From: CAIVAT01 sp964473485
GTDB taxonomy: Bacteria > Bacteroidota > Bacteroidia > Bacteroidales > FEN-979
Length of the DNA stretch: 64,000 nucleotides
Reading direction: 5' to 3'
NCBI GenBank assembly: GCA_964473485.1
Contig: CAYYPH010000018.1
Span: 24,107-88,106, forward strand
The translations under genes were made by a program, and so were the position numbers. Below the pieces are notes generated by a model that had not been told where the DNA came from, did no database searches, and worked only from the letters and a program-made list of their open reading frames with translations. Shown piece by piece: positions 54,852-62,489 of this stretch. Within the stretch, counting starts at the first letter, position 1. Each line of letters opens with the position of its first letter.

Positions 54852-56084
54852 TTAATGCTTCATGTTCTGCTCTGCCCATTCCGGCGAATCGCGCAACACC
54901 GGCATGCGGTTGATGACCCATCGGAAGATCCAGATTTCGGTAAAGATCACGGTGAGCGTCACCACGAATTCCATCCATGAGGGGAAATATCTCACTGTGT
55001 CCTCCCATCTGAAGCCGATCACGGTGACATTCAGCCTGTTCAGGATGATACCGAGCATGGTGACAATGGCCGCGAGACGGATCAGTGTAACATTCCCCCT
55101 GCGGTAGCTGAAAAAGAATAGCGCCATCGGGAAGAATACGAAGCCGACCATTTCAAGAAGCCACCAGTAGCCCATGGGGGTGCCGAGGTAAGCCCAATCC
55201 TTATCGTGGATGAAAACCAACAATTGCAGGAAGAGGTAAGCGAACATGGTGCCGGCGCAGATCTTCGACAAACCCATCAGGATCCCGTTCTGTGCGCGGT
55301 GATTTTTTTCGCTTATCTGGCTGAAAAACACCTTATGACTGATGGTCCCTTCGAAAATGACCATTGAAAGACCAGCAAAAATGCTTGAAACGAAGAACCA
55401 GATCGGGATGAATTCGGAATACCAGAGGGGATGGATCTTCTCTTTGGCCATCAGGTAAAGGGCACCCAGTCCGGATTGGTGCAGGGTTGACAGGGTGATG
55501 CCGAATATCACCGCGGCAACGGTCATTCCCGACAGTATCTTATGGATCCTCCTGGCTCCAAGCCACTCCGCAATAGCTGGCGAGAACTCGATCAACTGGG
55601 CGATCATGTAGAGCAGAAAGTGCCAGGCGACCAGAAAGAGAACGGAATTGACCCCGAAGCTGTTGCCGATGATGGGGTTGATCACATTCCAGGGCCGGCC
55701 AAGGTCGAGAAGCAGCGCCCCGGCATAGAAAACATAGGCCAGGAAACCGTTCAGCACAGTAACCCTGACGATCGGTTTGTACTGGTTCATCTTGAGGATG
55801 TAGACCATGAAGGTCAGCACATAAGCCCCACCGGCGAATGCCACCCCGGTAACCACGTCGAAACCGATCCACAGGCCCCAGGGAACCTCCTGGGTGAGGT
55901 TGGTCACTTCGCCTATTCCCTTCCAGAAACGGATCACGATGATGATCACTCCAACAATGATAGTGGGAATGGATATTACGTTGAACGGCGTGAGCCATTT
56001 TCCTTTGGGTTTGAGTTCACTCAGAAAGAACTTCCACGTTGATTGCACGGGCCGGTCAGATAGTATGGCGTTTTCCTGATTCAT
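54852..56084 (-). CDS. HybB/NrfD-family integral membrane quinone-interacting subunit
   Basis: 410 residues, about ten membrane helices. Family features include the opening WGLWIGFDVVTGVAFAGGAYVLTFMVY and the conserved LLDLGRPW in helix 3-4. STLHQSGLGALYL resembles the HQSGLGSL motif of HybB. Proteins of this family pass electrons between the quinone pool and a partner ferredoxin-like subunit. That partner is the HybA-like gene, whose stop lies 2 bp upstream of this start. In E. coli the pair serves hydrogenase 2, but no hydrogenase or molybdopterin subunit is in this window. Confidence 0.92.
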   Translation of the reverse strand: MNQENAILSDRPVQSTWKFFLSELKPKGKWLTPFNVISIPTIIVGVIIIVIRFWKGIGEVTNLTQEVPWGLWIGFDVVTGVAFAGGAYVLTFMVYILKMNQYKPIVRVTVLNGFLAYVFYAGALLLDLGRPWNVINPIIGNSFGVNSVLFLVAWHFLLYMIAQLIEFSPAIAEWLGARRIHKILSGMTVAAVIFGITLSTLHQSGLGALYLMAKEKIHPLWYSEFIPIWFFVSSIFAGLSMVIFEGTISHKVFFSQISEKNHRAQNGILMGLSKICAGTMFAYLFLQLLVFIHDKDWAYLGTPMGYWWLLEMVGFVFFPMALFFFSYRRGNVTLIRLAAIVTMLGIILNRLNVTVIGFRWEDTVRYFPSWMEFVVTLTVIFTEIWIFRWVINRMPVLRDSPEWAEQNMKH

Positions 56085-56086
56085 CG

Positions 56087-56944
56087 TTAATCCTCCTCTT
56101 TTGTGAATTCTTTTTTAGTTGCATGATAGATACCCGTCAGGATCGCGGGAAAAAGGACAAAGATGGTGGGAACACTGTAAAGAAAACCCTTTGTGAGAGC
56201 AGGATAGCTGGCCTTGTGGAGATTGGTTTTCATGCCTAACTCCTTAAAGTCAACCGGCGAAAGATACATCCAGCAGGTACCGCCCGCCTCGTCTTCACCA
56301 TAGATATAATCGACATACGTGCCGGGGTTTTCCACGATCCTTTTTCTGGCTTCGCGGATAAGCTCCCGCCGCGTTCCGTACATCAGCGCTTCAAACGGAC
56401 AGTTGGCAGCACATGCAGGTATTTCGCCGGTTTTAAGCCGGCTGAAACACATGTCGCATTTTTCGATCTTAGGATTTGGGCTGTGATATTCGAACTTCGG
56501 AACATCAAACGGGCAGGATACCATGCAATAGCGGCATCCCATGCATTTGTCGCCATCCCAAACAACAGGACCCGCCTTGGTCTTATGCATGGCATTGGTC
56601 AGGCAGGCGGCCACGCAGGCCGGTTCGTTGCAATGCATACACTGCATTTTTGCGTAAACAATACCCTTTGAGGTCTGGTATTCGTTTACGACTGTCCGCA
56701 TCGTTTCACTGGTCTTTACAACAGGCCCCCGGTCCTTGGGCAGAACCGGTTCGGGAAGGTCATGGGCCTCAGCACAGTCGTATTCACATCCGTGGCATCC
56801 TTTACATTTTGCTGAATCATAAAGCATTCCGCGGAATTCGATCTCTTTTTTCCAGTCGGGCCTGGCCTGGAGCTCGTTTCCTAGTGCAAGGGCCGCACCT
56901 GTGGCTCCCAGTACTTTGAAAAATCCTCGTCGGCTGATACTCAT
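56087..56944 (-). CDS. HybA-like periplasmic 4x[4Fe-4S] electron-transfer protein with Tat signal
   Basis: 285 residues. The twin-arginine signal SRRGFFK (4-10) shows export in folded form. Four cysteine clusters are seen: C47-C50-C53-C57, C102-C105-C110-C114, C134-C137-C140-C144 and C163-C166-C178-C182, enough for four [4Fe-4S] centres as in HybA/DmsB-type proteins. A C-terminal membrane helix (about 255-275) anchors it, as in HybA. CKGCH near residue 47 is an iron-sulfur ligand set, not a heme site. It should wire an unknown periplasmic donor or acceptor to the HybB-like protein encoded 2 bp downstream. Confidence 0.93.
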   Translation of the reverse strand: MSISRRGFFKVLGATGAALALGNELQARPDWKKEIEFRGMLYDSAKCKGCHGCEYDCAEAHDLPEPVLPKDRGPVVKTSETMRTVVNEYQTSKGIVYAKMQCMHCNEPACVAACLTNAMHKTKAGPVVWDGDKCMGCRYCMVSCPFDVPKFEYHSPNPKIEKCDMCFSRLKTGEIPACAANCPFEALMYGTRRELIREARKRIVENPGTYVDYIYGEDEAGGTCWMYLSPVDFKELGMKTNLHKASYPALTKGFLYSVPTIFVLFPAILTGIYHATKKEFTKEED

Positions 56945-56977
56945 TTGTTTTCCTTTTAGGGTTAATGGTATTTTTGA

Positions 56978-57001
56978 GTTAACAGTTGCAGATGTGTTAA
57001 C
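56978..57001. repeat. Inverted repeat between the fusion gene and hybA-like gene
   Basis: GTTAACA and TGTTAAC, 7 bp each, with a 10-base loop. It lies 8 bp after the fusion gene's stop and could slow ribosomes or protect the mRNA end. No T-run, so not a classic terminator. Confidence 0.5.
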
Positions 57002-57009
57002 GTTTTGAA

Positions 57010-58695
57010 TTACCGGTTACGGTCGATGAACTGCGACTGAAAATCTTCCCATACCGCGGGTTCCATTTCGCTCAGAACATTGTCAACAAGTGTTCCTCCA
57101 TCCTGCAAAATAAGCGGGGAGAGACCTCCCTGGTGAACCTGGAGAGCGGAGGCAATGAAATCGCGCAGCCTGGTGAATTCGCCCTTCATCCATTCACGGT
57201 ATTTATCAGCCATTGAAAGAAAGTCAAGTTCCCTCAGCCAGTTGGCTGGTTCCATTTCATAGATCCATCCTTCTGAATATGGTGCACGGTTCAGTGCCGA
57301 TGCATCGCCCGAAAGGAGAGGATTCCTGCTTTTGATGGTCCCCGAAACCGGAGCGTACAACCTGAGTTGTTTGCCATCATGGACGATGGTACAAAGCGGA
57401 TCGCCCTTTTTGATCTTTTCGCCGGGTTGTTTCATCTCGATACGGGTTATTTTTCCTGTGATATGCAGCATGAAATCATCGATGCCAACCTTAACCAGGC
57501 CATTGGGTTCGAGAAATGCCCAGGTATGGGTTTTATCATAGAACAACCCCCCGGGCAGTTGTACCGATTGACCATCAAAATGGTTCAGCGCAGCAGCGCC
57601 CCTGCCCGCAGCATGTGCTCTTTTACGCGACCTTCTCAGAACAAAGTCGGCAATGAATGGGATGGCAATAATGAGGGCAAGGAAAATGGCAATCCATTTT
57701 AAAACCACGTAGGCCGTGTTGACGGGGGCAGGAGTTATATCTGTGATGTTCACCTTGTCGAGTTGGGTCTGTTTTTCGCTGTTTACAAGATTGCAAAGGC
57801 CTTCGTGACCAAGCAACGGTTGCCCGCCCGTAAGAACCCAGTTAATGAACGCCAGTTCCAGGGCCTCATCCGGCCTTGAACCGGATACCAGAAAGATCTC
57901 GCTCGAAAGCGCAGCAGGATATTTTCCGATCCAAACACCCCTGAGGAATTCACTGGGATTATCATAAATATTCTCCATATAATCCATTTTTCCGTTGCCG
58001 TTTTTGTCGATGGGTAGCAATGCGATTTTATGGGCGAACGACGCTCCATCCGGATTTACCATGTCAACAAACCGGCATAACCCAATGGCGTTATGGTCGT
58101 TCTGAATGGAAGACAGAAACGCTGAAGGTTCAACAGTTTTTACGCGGAGAGATTCTGTTGATGGAAGTTCCAGATACTTTGCCAGTGCAGTTTTCACACT
58201 GGCATCATCGGCCATGTAAATGGTCACCGGCGTTTTGTCGCCATTGCCGAGAAAAGTTCCCCATTGAACTGGTTTTTCCGACCGGAGTGCCGATGTGAGA
58301 TCCCTCAGGGTGATCCCGTGCCGGACTATTTCAGTCGCCAAGGGTGAGGCCTGGTTGAATACAGGAACGACAATGTCGCGCGCCACAACCACGCGCCAGC
58401 CATTGTCATGTTGTGCGGTAAGGTCGTATTCAGTGACGATTTCGAGGATTCCGCCCGATCCGGCCTGGTCTGAACGGAGCTGATCAGCGCCGGAAACCAA
58501 TTGAATATCCGCACCCGGATTCAGCCTGGTGAATTCCTTTGCCCACAAACCCGCAATGCCGTTCAATGCCGGAGAACTTATCAGTTTAACTGATCCCTGC
58601 AGTTGTTCTTTGTTTTCTGCTGATCCCTTCTGGCTGTTTCCGAACAGAAGGAGGCCGAAGACCAGGGTTGCCGCGATTAACACTTTTGTTTTCAT
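57010..58695 (-). CDS. PstS-like periplasmic binding domain fused through a membrane helix to a GcvH-like domain
   Basis: 561 residues. The signal peptide (1-26) leads a PBP-like domain (about 33-310: VKLISSPALNGIAGLWAKEFTRL ... FINWVLTGGQPLL). It contains an EF-hand-type loop (D230, N232, N234, D238, E241 in DKNGNGKMDYME). One helix (about 328-350) with a basic cytoplasmic flank (LRRSRKRAH) follows. The GcvH-like domain (about 378-490, LFYDKTHTWAFLEPNGLVKVGIDD ... LYAPVSG) has Gly441 where lipoyl-lysine should be and K442 next to it. The tail (490-561) with LILQDGGTLVDNV and WEDFQSQFID matches the smaller GcvH-like protein at 54050. It could report a periplasmic ligand to a cytoplasmic partner. 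First gene behind the sigma54 promoter. Confidence 0.85.
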   Translation of the reverse strand: MKTKVLIAATLVFGLLLFGNSQKGSAENKEQLQGSVKLISSPALNGIAGLWAKEFTRLNPGADIQLVSGADQLRSDQAGSGGILEIVTEYDLTAQHDNGWRVVVARDIVVPVFNQASPLATEIVRHGITLRDLTSALRSEKPVQWGTFLGNGDKTPVTIYMADDASVKTALAKYLELPSTESLRVKTVEPSAFLSSIQNDHNAIGLCRFVDMVNPDGASFAHKIALLPIDKNGNGKMDYMENIYDNPSEFLRGVWIGKYPAALSSEIFLVSGSRPDEALELAFINWVLTGGQPLLGHEGLCNLVNSEKQTQLDKVNITDITPAPVNTAYVVLKWIAIFLALIIAIPFIADFVLRRSRKRAHAAGRGAAALNHFDGQSVQLPGGLFYDKTHTWAFLEPNGLVKVGIDDFMLHITGKITRIEMKQPGEKIKKGDPLCTIVHDGKQLRLYAPVSGTIKSRNPLLSGDASALNRAPYSEGWIYEMEPANWLRELDFLSMADKYREWMKGEFTRLRDFIASALQVHQGGLSPLILQDGGTLVDNVLSEMEPAVWEDFQSQFIDRNR

Positions 58696-58750
58696 AATGA
58701 TTTATTATTGGGTTAGTATTTTGCCGTTGATCTGTGACGCATACCCATAT

Positions 58751-58765
58751 TCAAATCTGGTGCCA
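58751..58765 (-). promoter_or_regulatory. Sigma54 (-24/-12) promoter of the redox operon
   Basis: Minus strand TGGCAC-CAGAT-TTGA: the GG doublet is followed after 10 bases by GA, versus consensus TGGCAC-N5-TTGC with GC. One mismatch. Predicted leader about 45 nt to the ATG at 58695. A sigma54-dependent regulator is encoded in the same locus. Confidence 0.65.
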
Positions 58766-58816
58766 GAGCGGAAAACATTCGTAAGAGTCAGATAAACAAC
58801 ATGATATAAAGTTGCA

Positions 58817-58831
58817 GTTGAATAATTCAAC
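58817..58831. promoter_or_regulatory. Candidate activator site (perfect palindrome)
   Basis: GTTGAATAATTCAAC, 7-bp arms around one base, about 52 bp upstream of the -24 element. The half-site recurs as TGTTGAAA at 58840 and in the inverted pair at 58910-58945. Confidence 0.5.
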
Positions 58832-58909
58832 AACCAGAAGTGTTGAAAAAATAAACACATTTCACATGAAAAGTTAATATAACATTGAAAAACAATAACA
58901 TAAACGACG

Positions 58910-58945
58910 TGTTGAAATATTATACATGTGTATAAAAAATCAACA
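58910..58945. promoter_or_regulatory. Candidate distal activator site (inverted half-sites)
   Basis: TGTTGA (58910-58915) and TCAACA (58940-58945) face each other around an AT-rich core, about 145-180 bp upstream of the -24 element, a usual distance for enhancer sites of NtrC-type activators. Confidence 0.4.
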
Positions 58946-59020
58946 GTAAAAAGAATGTAAAACTTAAATAACATATAATCAATGCATTATAAATTATATT
59001 TAAATGGCATTAATTTTCAA

Positions 59021-59040
59021 AACCCTTAGGGATAAGGGTT
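59021..59040. promoter_or_regulatory. Hairpin/operator-like palindrome at the -33 region
   Basis: AACCCTTA-GGGA-TAAGGGTT, perfect 8-bp arms. It runs directly into TTGAC, the probable -33 element of the gene at 59094, so a bound protein could block that promoter. Confidence 0.45.
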
Positions 59041-59061
59041 GACAAATCGTTTTCATTTCCC

Positions 59062-59069
59062 TATTTTTG
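59062..59069 (+). promoter_or_regulatory. -7 promoter box for the Omp28-like gene
   Basis: TATTTTTG, with TTGAC about 20 bp upstream; 24 bp before the ATG at 59094. Confidence 0.5.
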
Positions 59070-59093
59070 GATGACTTTTATAAAGCAAATCCC

Positions 59094-60167
59094 ATGAAAA
59101 CAAAGCCAGCTATTTTAATTGCCTTCCTGTTTGTCGCGATGACGGCAACTGGTCAGAATCCGCGAAACAGCCTGATCGAGAAAGGTTCATCAACCTGGTG
59201 CGACGAATGTATCTGCATCGATTCTATCATTCAGCATTGTGTTATCCCTGAGTATCCGCGAACCATTATGCTTATTTATCATAATTTCATGTCGTTGTTG
59301 AAGTGCGATATGTGCGATACCGTTGCCCGGTACCTGCTGCAGGACGGATCGGAGGTAAGAATCAACAGGGATGGTCAGGCATATAAGATTTATGGTTTTG
59401 AAAATTTCTATCAGTATTGCGATACATTGGGAATAAGCATAAAGATGCATCCCGAAGCGCCTCTGCAACTAAGTGTCACTTCAAAGACTTATGACAGTCA
59501 GTCGCGGAAGGTCACGATCGGCGTTGAAGCCAGACCGTATGACCAGGCAATGGAGGGAACATTCCTGGTCAACGCGGTCGTGTATGAAGACATGGTGCTT
59601 GCTTCGCAAAGTATGAGTTCGGAATGCGGTGGTTTTTCGGGGAAACGCCCGTGTTATCATAACCAGGTGGTAAGGACGATGGCCTATCAGTTTGGAGACC
59701 AGGTGAAATCGGGAAGCTGGGCGGTGAGCGATGCTGTAGCCAGGGAGTTCTCGTTCGACCTTGATGCAGCATGGGATCCCTACCATACTTTTATCGTGGT
59801 ATATGTCTATAAACAAACAGAAAGTCTCGTAAATTCAGAGGTGCAGCAGGCCATCGTGCAATCGGTAACAGGTTCGCTGCCGGTTGTGGAGAAACCCACT
59901 GATCCTGTCGGTATATTGAACATCTACCCCAATCCGTCAACTGATAAAGCCACTGCCAATCTCAGGGTGTCGTCGGGTGGGTTTGTATCGATCAGCATCA
60001 CGGATATGCAGGGCAGGACGATCAGGAAAATTGCCGGAAGAGAACTGAACAAAGGAGTTTATGATGTAGATTTTATTACAGCGGGATTAGCCGCGGGTCA
60101 GTATAATTTTACAATAGAGAAGGAGAGTAGAATCTTTCAGCGCACTTTCACAGTGAAAGGACGGTGA
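59094..60167 (+). CDS. T9SS-secreted Omp28-like / thioredoxin-fold protein
   Basis: 357 residues from ATG 59094 (signal peptide MKTKPAILIAFLFVAMTATGQ). The start of the mature part (LIEKGSSTWCDECICIDSII) resembles Omp28-type proteins, which open with a thioredoxin-like W-C-x-x-C; here C36 and C39, plus C41. An LYHNF-like strand and YEDMVLASQSM follow as in that family. The C-terminus is a T9SS sorting domain (ILNIYPNPSTDKATANLRV ... LAAGQYNFTIEKESRIFQRTFTV). It may be a surface thiol protein. It is divergent from the redox operon and shares its upstream spacer. Confidence 0.75.
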   Translation: MKTKPAILIAFLFVAMTATGQNPRNSLIEKGSSTWCDECICIDSIIQHCVIPEYPRTIMLIYHNFMSLLKCDMCDTVARYLLQDGSEVRINRDGQAYKIYGFENFYQYCDTLGISIKMHPEAPLQLSVTSKTYDSQSRKVTIGVEARPYDQAMEGTFLVNAVVYEDMVLASQSMSSECGGFSGKRPCYHNQVVRTMAYQFGDQVKSGSWAVSDAVAREFSFDLDAAWDPYHTFIVVYVYKQTESLVNSEVQQAIVQSVTGSLPVVEKPTDPVGILNIYPNPSTDKATANLRVSSGGFVSISITDMQGRTIRKIAGRELNKGVYDVDFITAGLAAGQYNFTIEKESRIFQRTFTVKGR

Positions 60168-60186
60168 AAAGAAGGGTTTCGAAGGT

Positions 60187-60921
60187 TTATCTTCTGATGA
60201 TGAGTTTTCCGGCAGCACCTTTTGAGCCGTTACGTTCCGGGTAAAAAAAGTAGATGCCTTCTGCAAGATCTGTAAGGTCGACGACCGGGTCGGTAGTCTT
60301 GTGAACGATATTGATTACCCTGATCCTCTTTCCCAGCAGATTGGTCATTGTGATGTTGCCGTTGAAGTTCGCCGGTAGTCCCCTGAAAATGACAGACTTG
60401 TTGGCAGGGTTAGGGGATGCGGTCATCCGAAAAGGGATATCCGAAAAATCATCGATCGACGTCATGATGGTGTAAACGATGGTAAACCATGCGCTGTCGG
60501 CCATATGATCGCGGTCGAAAAAACTGTAAAGGATCTGGCTGCTGCCAATATTTTCGGCCGGAAGAAAATGTACCGTAAACTGCTCAGTGTAAAGCGAATC
60601 TGGCTTCATCTTCAGATAGGTCTTTGAAAGGCACTGTTCGGGAGTCATGCAACCATTCCAGCAAAAGGCATTCTGTGCCTTATCAACCTGGGTTTGTACG
60701 ATCTTCCTTGCCCATGTTTTTCTCTCTTCACCGGCAGTTGATCTCACCGCAAACCCTTCATTAACGCCCTCAGACTGAACAATGCAGCTGCGGTTAATGG
60801 TTGATCCGTTGGTAACGGGGATCCAGGATGCAGCCTGTTTCTCGTAGATCTGGTAGGTCTGCGACCATACAACCGGAAGAGAGGCAACCATAAATAAGAA
60901 AAGTAAGGATGACTTTTTCAT
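60187..60921 (-). CDS. T9SS-secreted protein of unknown function
   Basis: 244 residues from ATG 60921 (signal peptide MKKSSLLFLFMVASLPVVWSQ). The N-terminal half has a cysteine group (CWNGCMTPEQC, about 88-98) suited to disulfides. The second half of the exported region (EQFTVHFLPAENIGSSQILYSFFD) looks like a beta-sandwich. A short T9SS sorting domain closes the protein (TASPNPANKSVIFRGL ... LAEGIYFFYPERNGSKGAAGKLIIRR). I do not recognise the central domain. It is convergent with the Omp28-like gene, 19 bp apart. The two may have related roles, since both are small cysteine-bearing secreted proteins. Confidence 0.7.
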   Translation of the reverse strand: MKKSSLLFLFMVASLPVVWSQTYQIYEKQAASWIPVTNGSTINRSCIVQSEGVNEGFAVRSTAGEERKTWARKIVQTQVDKAQNAFCWNGCMTPEQCLSKTYLKMKPDSLYTEQFTVHFLPAENIGSSQILYSFFDRDHMADSAWFTIVYTIMTSIDDFSDIPFRMTASPNPANKSVIFRGLPANFNGNITMTNLLGKRIRVINIVHKTTDPVVDLTDLAEGIYFFYPERNGSKGAAGKLIIRR

Positions 60922-60936
60922 GTGGGTAATTTTTAC

Positions 60937-60944
60937 CAAAAATA
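60937..60944 (-). promoter_or_regulatory. -7 promoter box for the T9SS protein at 60187-60921
   Basis: Minus-strand TATTTTTG, 15 bp before the ATG at 60921. Confidence 0.45.
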
Positions 60945-61029
60945 ATGAATCGAAAATGCGAAATCAATAGGTCAGTAATATAAATTCATATCATTTTCGC
61001 CATCTCACCACTAATCCCTGCAATTTTCG

Positions 61030-61037
61030 TAGTTTTG
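61030..61037 (+). promoter_or_regulatory. -7 promoter box for the lipoprotein gene at 61052
   Basis: TAGTTTTG, 14 bp before the ATG at 61052. Confidence 0.45.
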
Positions 61038-61051
61038 CAAAAAATTAAGCC

Positions 61052-61948
61052 ATGAAACGACTGAATTGGATTATTGCCCTCATGCTGATGATCTCGACTG
61101 CCATCACAACCTCATGTTCAAAGGACGAAAGCGACCCGGTGTCTGAACCACCTTCTATCACCCTACAGGCCGGGACTGATTATATTTCGCAGAATGCCAC
61201 CATGAGCGTCAGCACCCCGGTTAAGTTCGGTATCCGCGCACAGTCGAATGCCAGCTCAAAATCAAATCTGTCAAAGTTTTCACTGAAACGGACATTCAAT
61301 GGAAATTCGACCACTCACAATGAAACCCTGAGTGGTACCAGCTACAATGTCGATCTGATGACCAACGCCCACTCCCAGGCCGGAACGGAAACCTTCGAGT
61401 TTTCCGTAACGGATGCAAACGGACAGACAGGTATTGTCACCATTGTGATCACCACCACGCCGGTCAACGGAGAAATAAACACTTACAATATGATGGTCAT
61501 GGGAGCCCAGGGCAATGCAAACGGCAATGCATTCGCCTCATTCAATGGCACGTTGTATTCCCTGGCCGATGCCAAAGCCAATGCCAACAAGGTGGATTGG
61601 CTTTATTATAACGACGCCACCGATTTTGCTTCCATTGCTTCGCCTGCAGATGCACACGCTGCGGCAATTTTCAACAATGCCACCAACGGTTTACAGACAT
61701 GGGTCGTTAAGAATGCCACCAGGTTCAAGCTGATCACCGATGCCGTTGATTTCGATGCCATCACCAACGACGCTCCCATTCTTGTCCAGACGGCCTCAGG
61801 CGTTACCGAAACAAGAATTCCCAGTCTATCGGCCGGTAAGCTGATCGCCTTTATCACCCAGGCCGGTAAAAGCGGAATTATCAGGGTCGAAAGTGTTACC
61901 GGTGCCAATGACGGTACGATGACCATGTCGGTTAAGGTTCAGAAGTAA
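61052..61948 (+). CDS. Predicted surface lipoprotein with Ig-like domain
   Basis: 298 residues. The signal peptide ends in a lipoprotein-type site (TAITTSC, Cys22) followed by SKDESDP, an acidic stretch like those that direct surface exposure in Bacteroidetes. The first domain (about 35-135) has a beta-sandwich pattern (VSTPVKFGIRAQSNASSKSNL ... TFEFSVTDANGQTGIVTIVITTT). The second (about 140-298) has repeated Ala/Asn-rich helices and strands (MVMGAQGNANGNAFASFNGTLYSLADAKANANKVD). I do not recognise the second domain. The gene stands alone with its own promoter and a strong terminator. Confidence 0.75.
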   Translation: MKRLNWIIALMLMISTAITTSCSKDESDPVSEPPSITLQAGTDYISQNATMSVSTPVKFGIRAQSNASSKSNLSKFSLKRTFNGNSTTHNETLSGTSYNVDLMTNAHSQAGTETFEFSVTDANGQTGIVTIVITTTPVNGEINTYNMMVMGAQGNANGNAFASFNGTLYSLADAKANANKVDWLYYNDATDFASIASPADAHAAAIFNNATNGLQTWVVKNATRFKLITDAVDFDAITNDAPILVQTASGVTETRIPSLSAGKLIAFITQAGKSGIIRVESVTGANDGTMTMSVKVQK

Positions 61949-61975
61949 AATTTGCTGTACGATTTGATGAACGAC

Positions 61976-62012
61976 GAGGCCGCCCCGACTAAACGGGGCG
62001 GCCTCTTTTCAT
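61976..62012 (+). terminator. Strong intrinsic terminator
   Basis: GAGGCCGCCCCG (61976-61987) and CGGGGCGGCCTC (61994-62005), a perfect 12-bp GC-rich stem with loop ACTAAA, then TTTTCATTTTT. Confidence 0.93.
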
Positions 62013-62489
62013 TTTTGGTACACAGGAATATGGCCTGGTTTTCGGAATACCATGCAAATTGATTATCTTTGACATTAAGTAACAATAAACTTATCAACAA
62101 TTCAGGATTTGCTTTCAGGATTATTTTTACAAAAAAATAGGATTTTCTATCAATGATTTGATAATCATGATGTAACGATTTTTATAATTAACATCAGGCT
62201 GTTGAAAAATAAAGGGGACTGCAACAAAACCTTGTAATTTCTTTCTGTTCTTTGTATTAAGATGGAATAGGTGTGTACGCCTTAGCAATATTCAGCGATC
62301 AATATCAATTTCTGTGTGTGATTTTCTTCAAAAGCCTTTAAAAATTCTTACCTTAGCAAACATCAAATTGGCGTGGGCGGATTGTTGCGATGCAAAAGAA
62401 TCTTACCCGGTTGAAGCAACCTTTTCCGTTTTACCTGCTCTTCTTCATTATACTTTTAAAACTTTTCATGCATCAAAAAAATTACAGCC
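62013..62489. other. AT-rich leader spacer before the last gene
   Basis: No gene seen. A near-consensus -7 box, TACCTTAG, lies at 62349-62356 and would give a leader of about 130 nt. No clear structured RNA was recognised. Confidence 0.45.

Larger units (their letters stand above)
58696..59093. other. AT-rich divergent regulatory spacer
   Basis: No gene seen in these 398 bases. The left part holds a sigma54 promoter and GTTGAA/TTCAAC inverted repeats serving the minus-strand redox operon. The right part holds a 20-bp hairpin palindrome and a TAnnTTTG promoter serving the plus-strand gene at 59094. The middle (58860-59015) is strongly AT-rich, perhaps a bend for DNA looping. Confidence 0.6.

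Noticed and set aside
56780..56810. CXXCH heme motif in the HybA-like protein (CKGCH)
   Set aside because: It is part of a four-cysteine iron-sulfur cluster set.
54852..56944. Hydrogenase-2 operon
   Set aside because: HybA/HybB-like genes are present, but no large or small hydrogenase subunit or maturation gene is in the window.
54050..58695. Glycine cleavage system H proteins
   Set aside because: No gcvT or gcvP is nearby, both proteins are membrane-attached, and the lipoyl-lysine position is not lysine.
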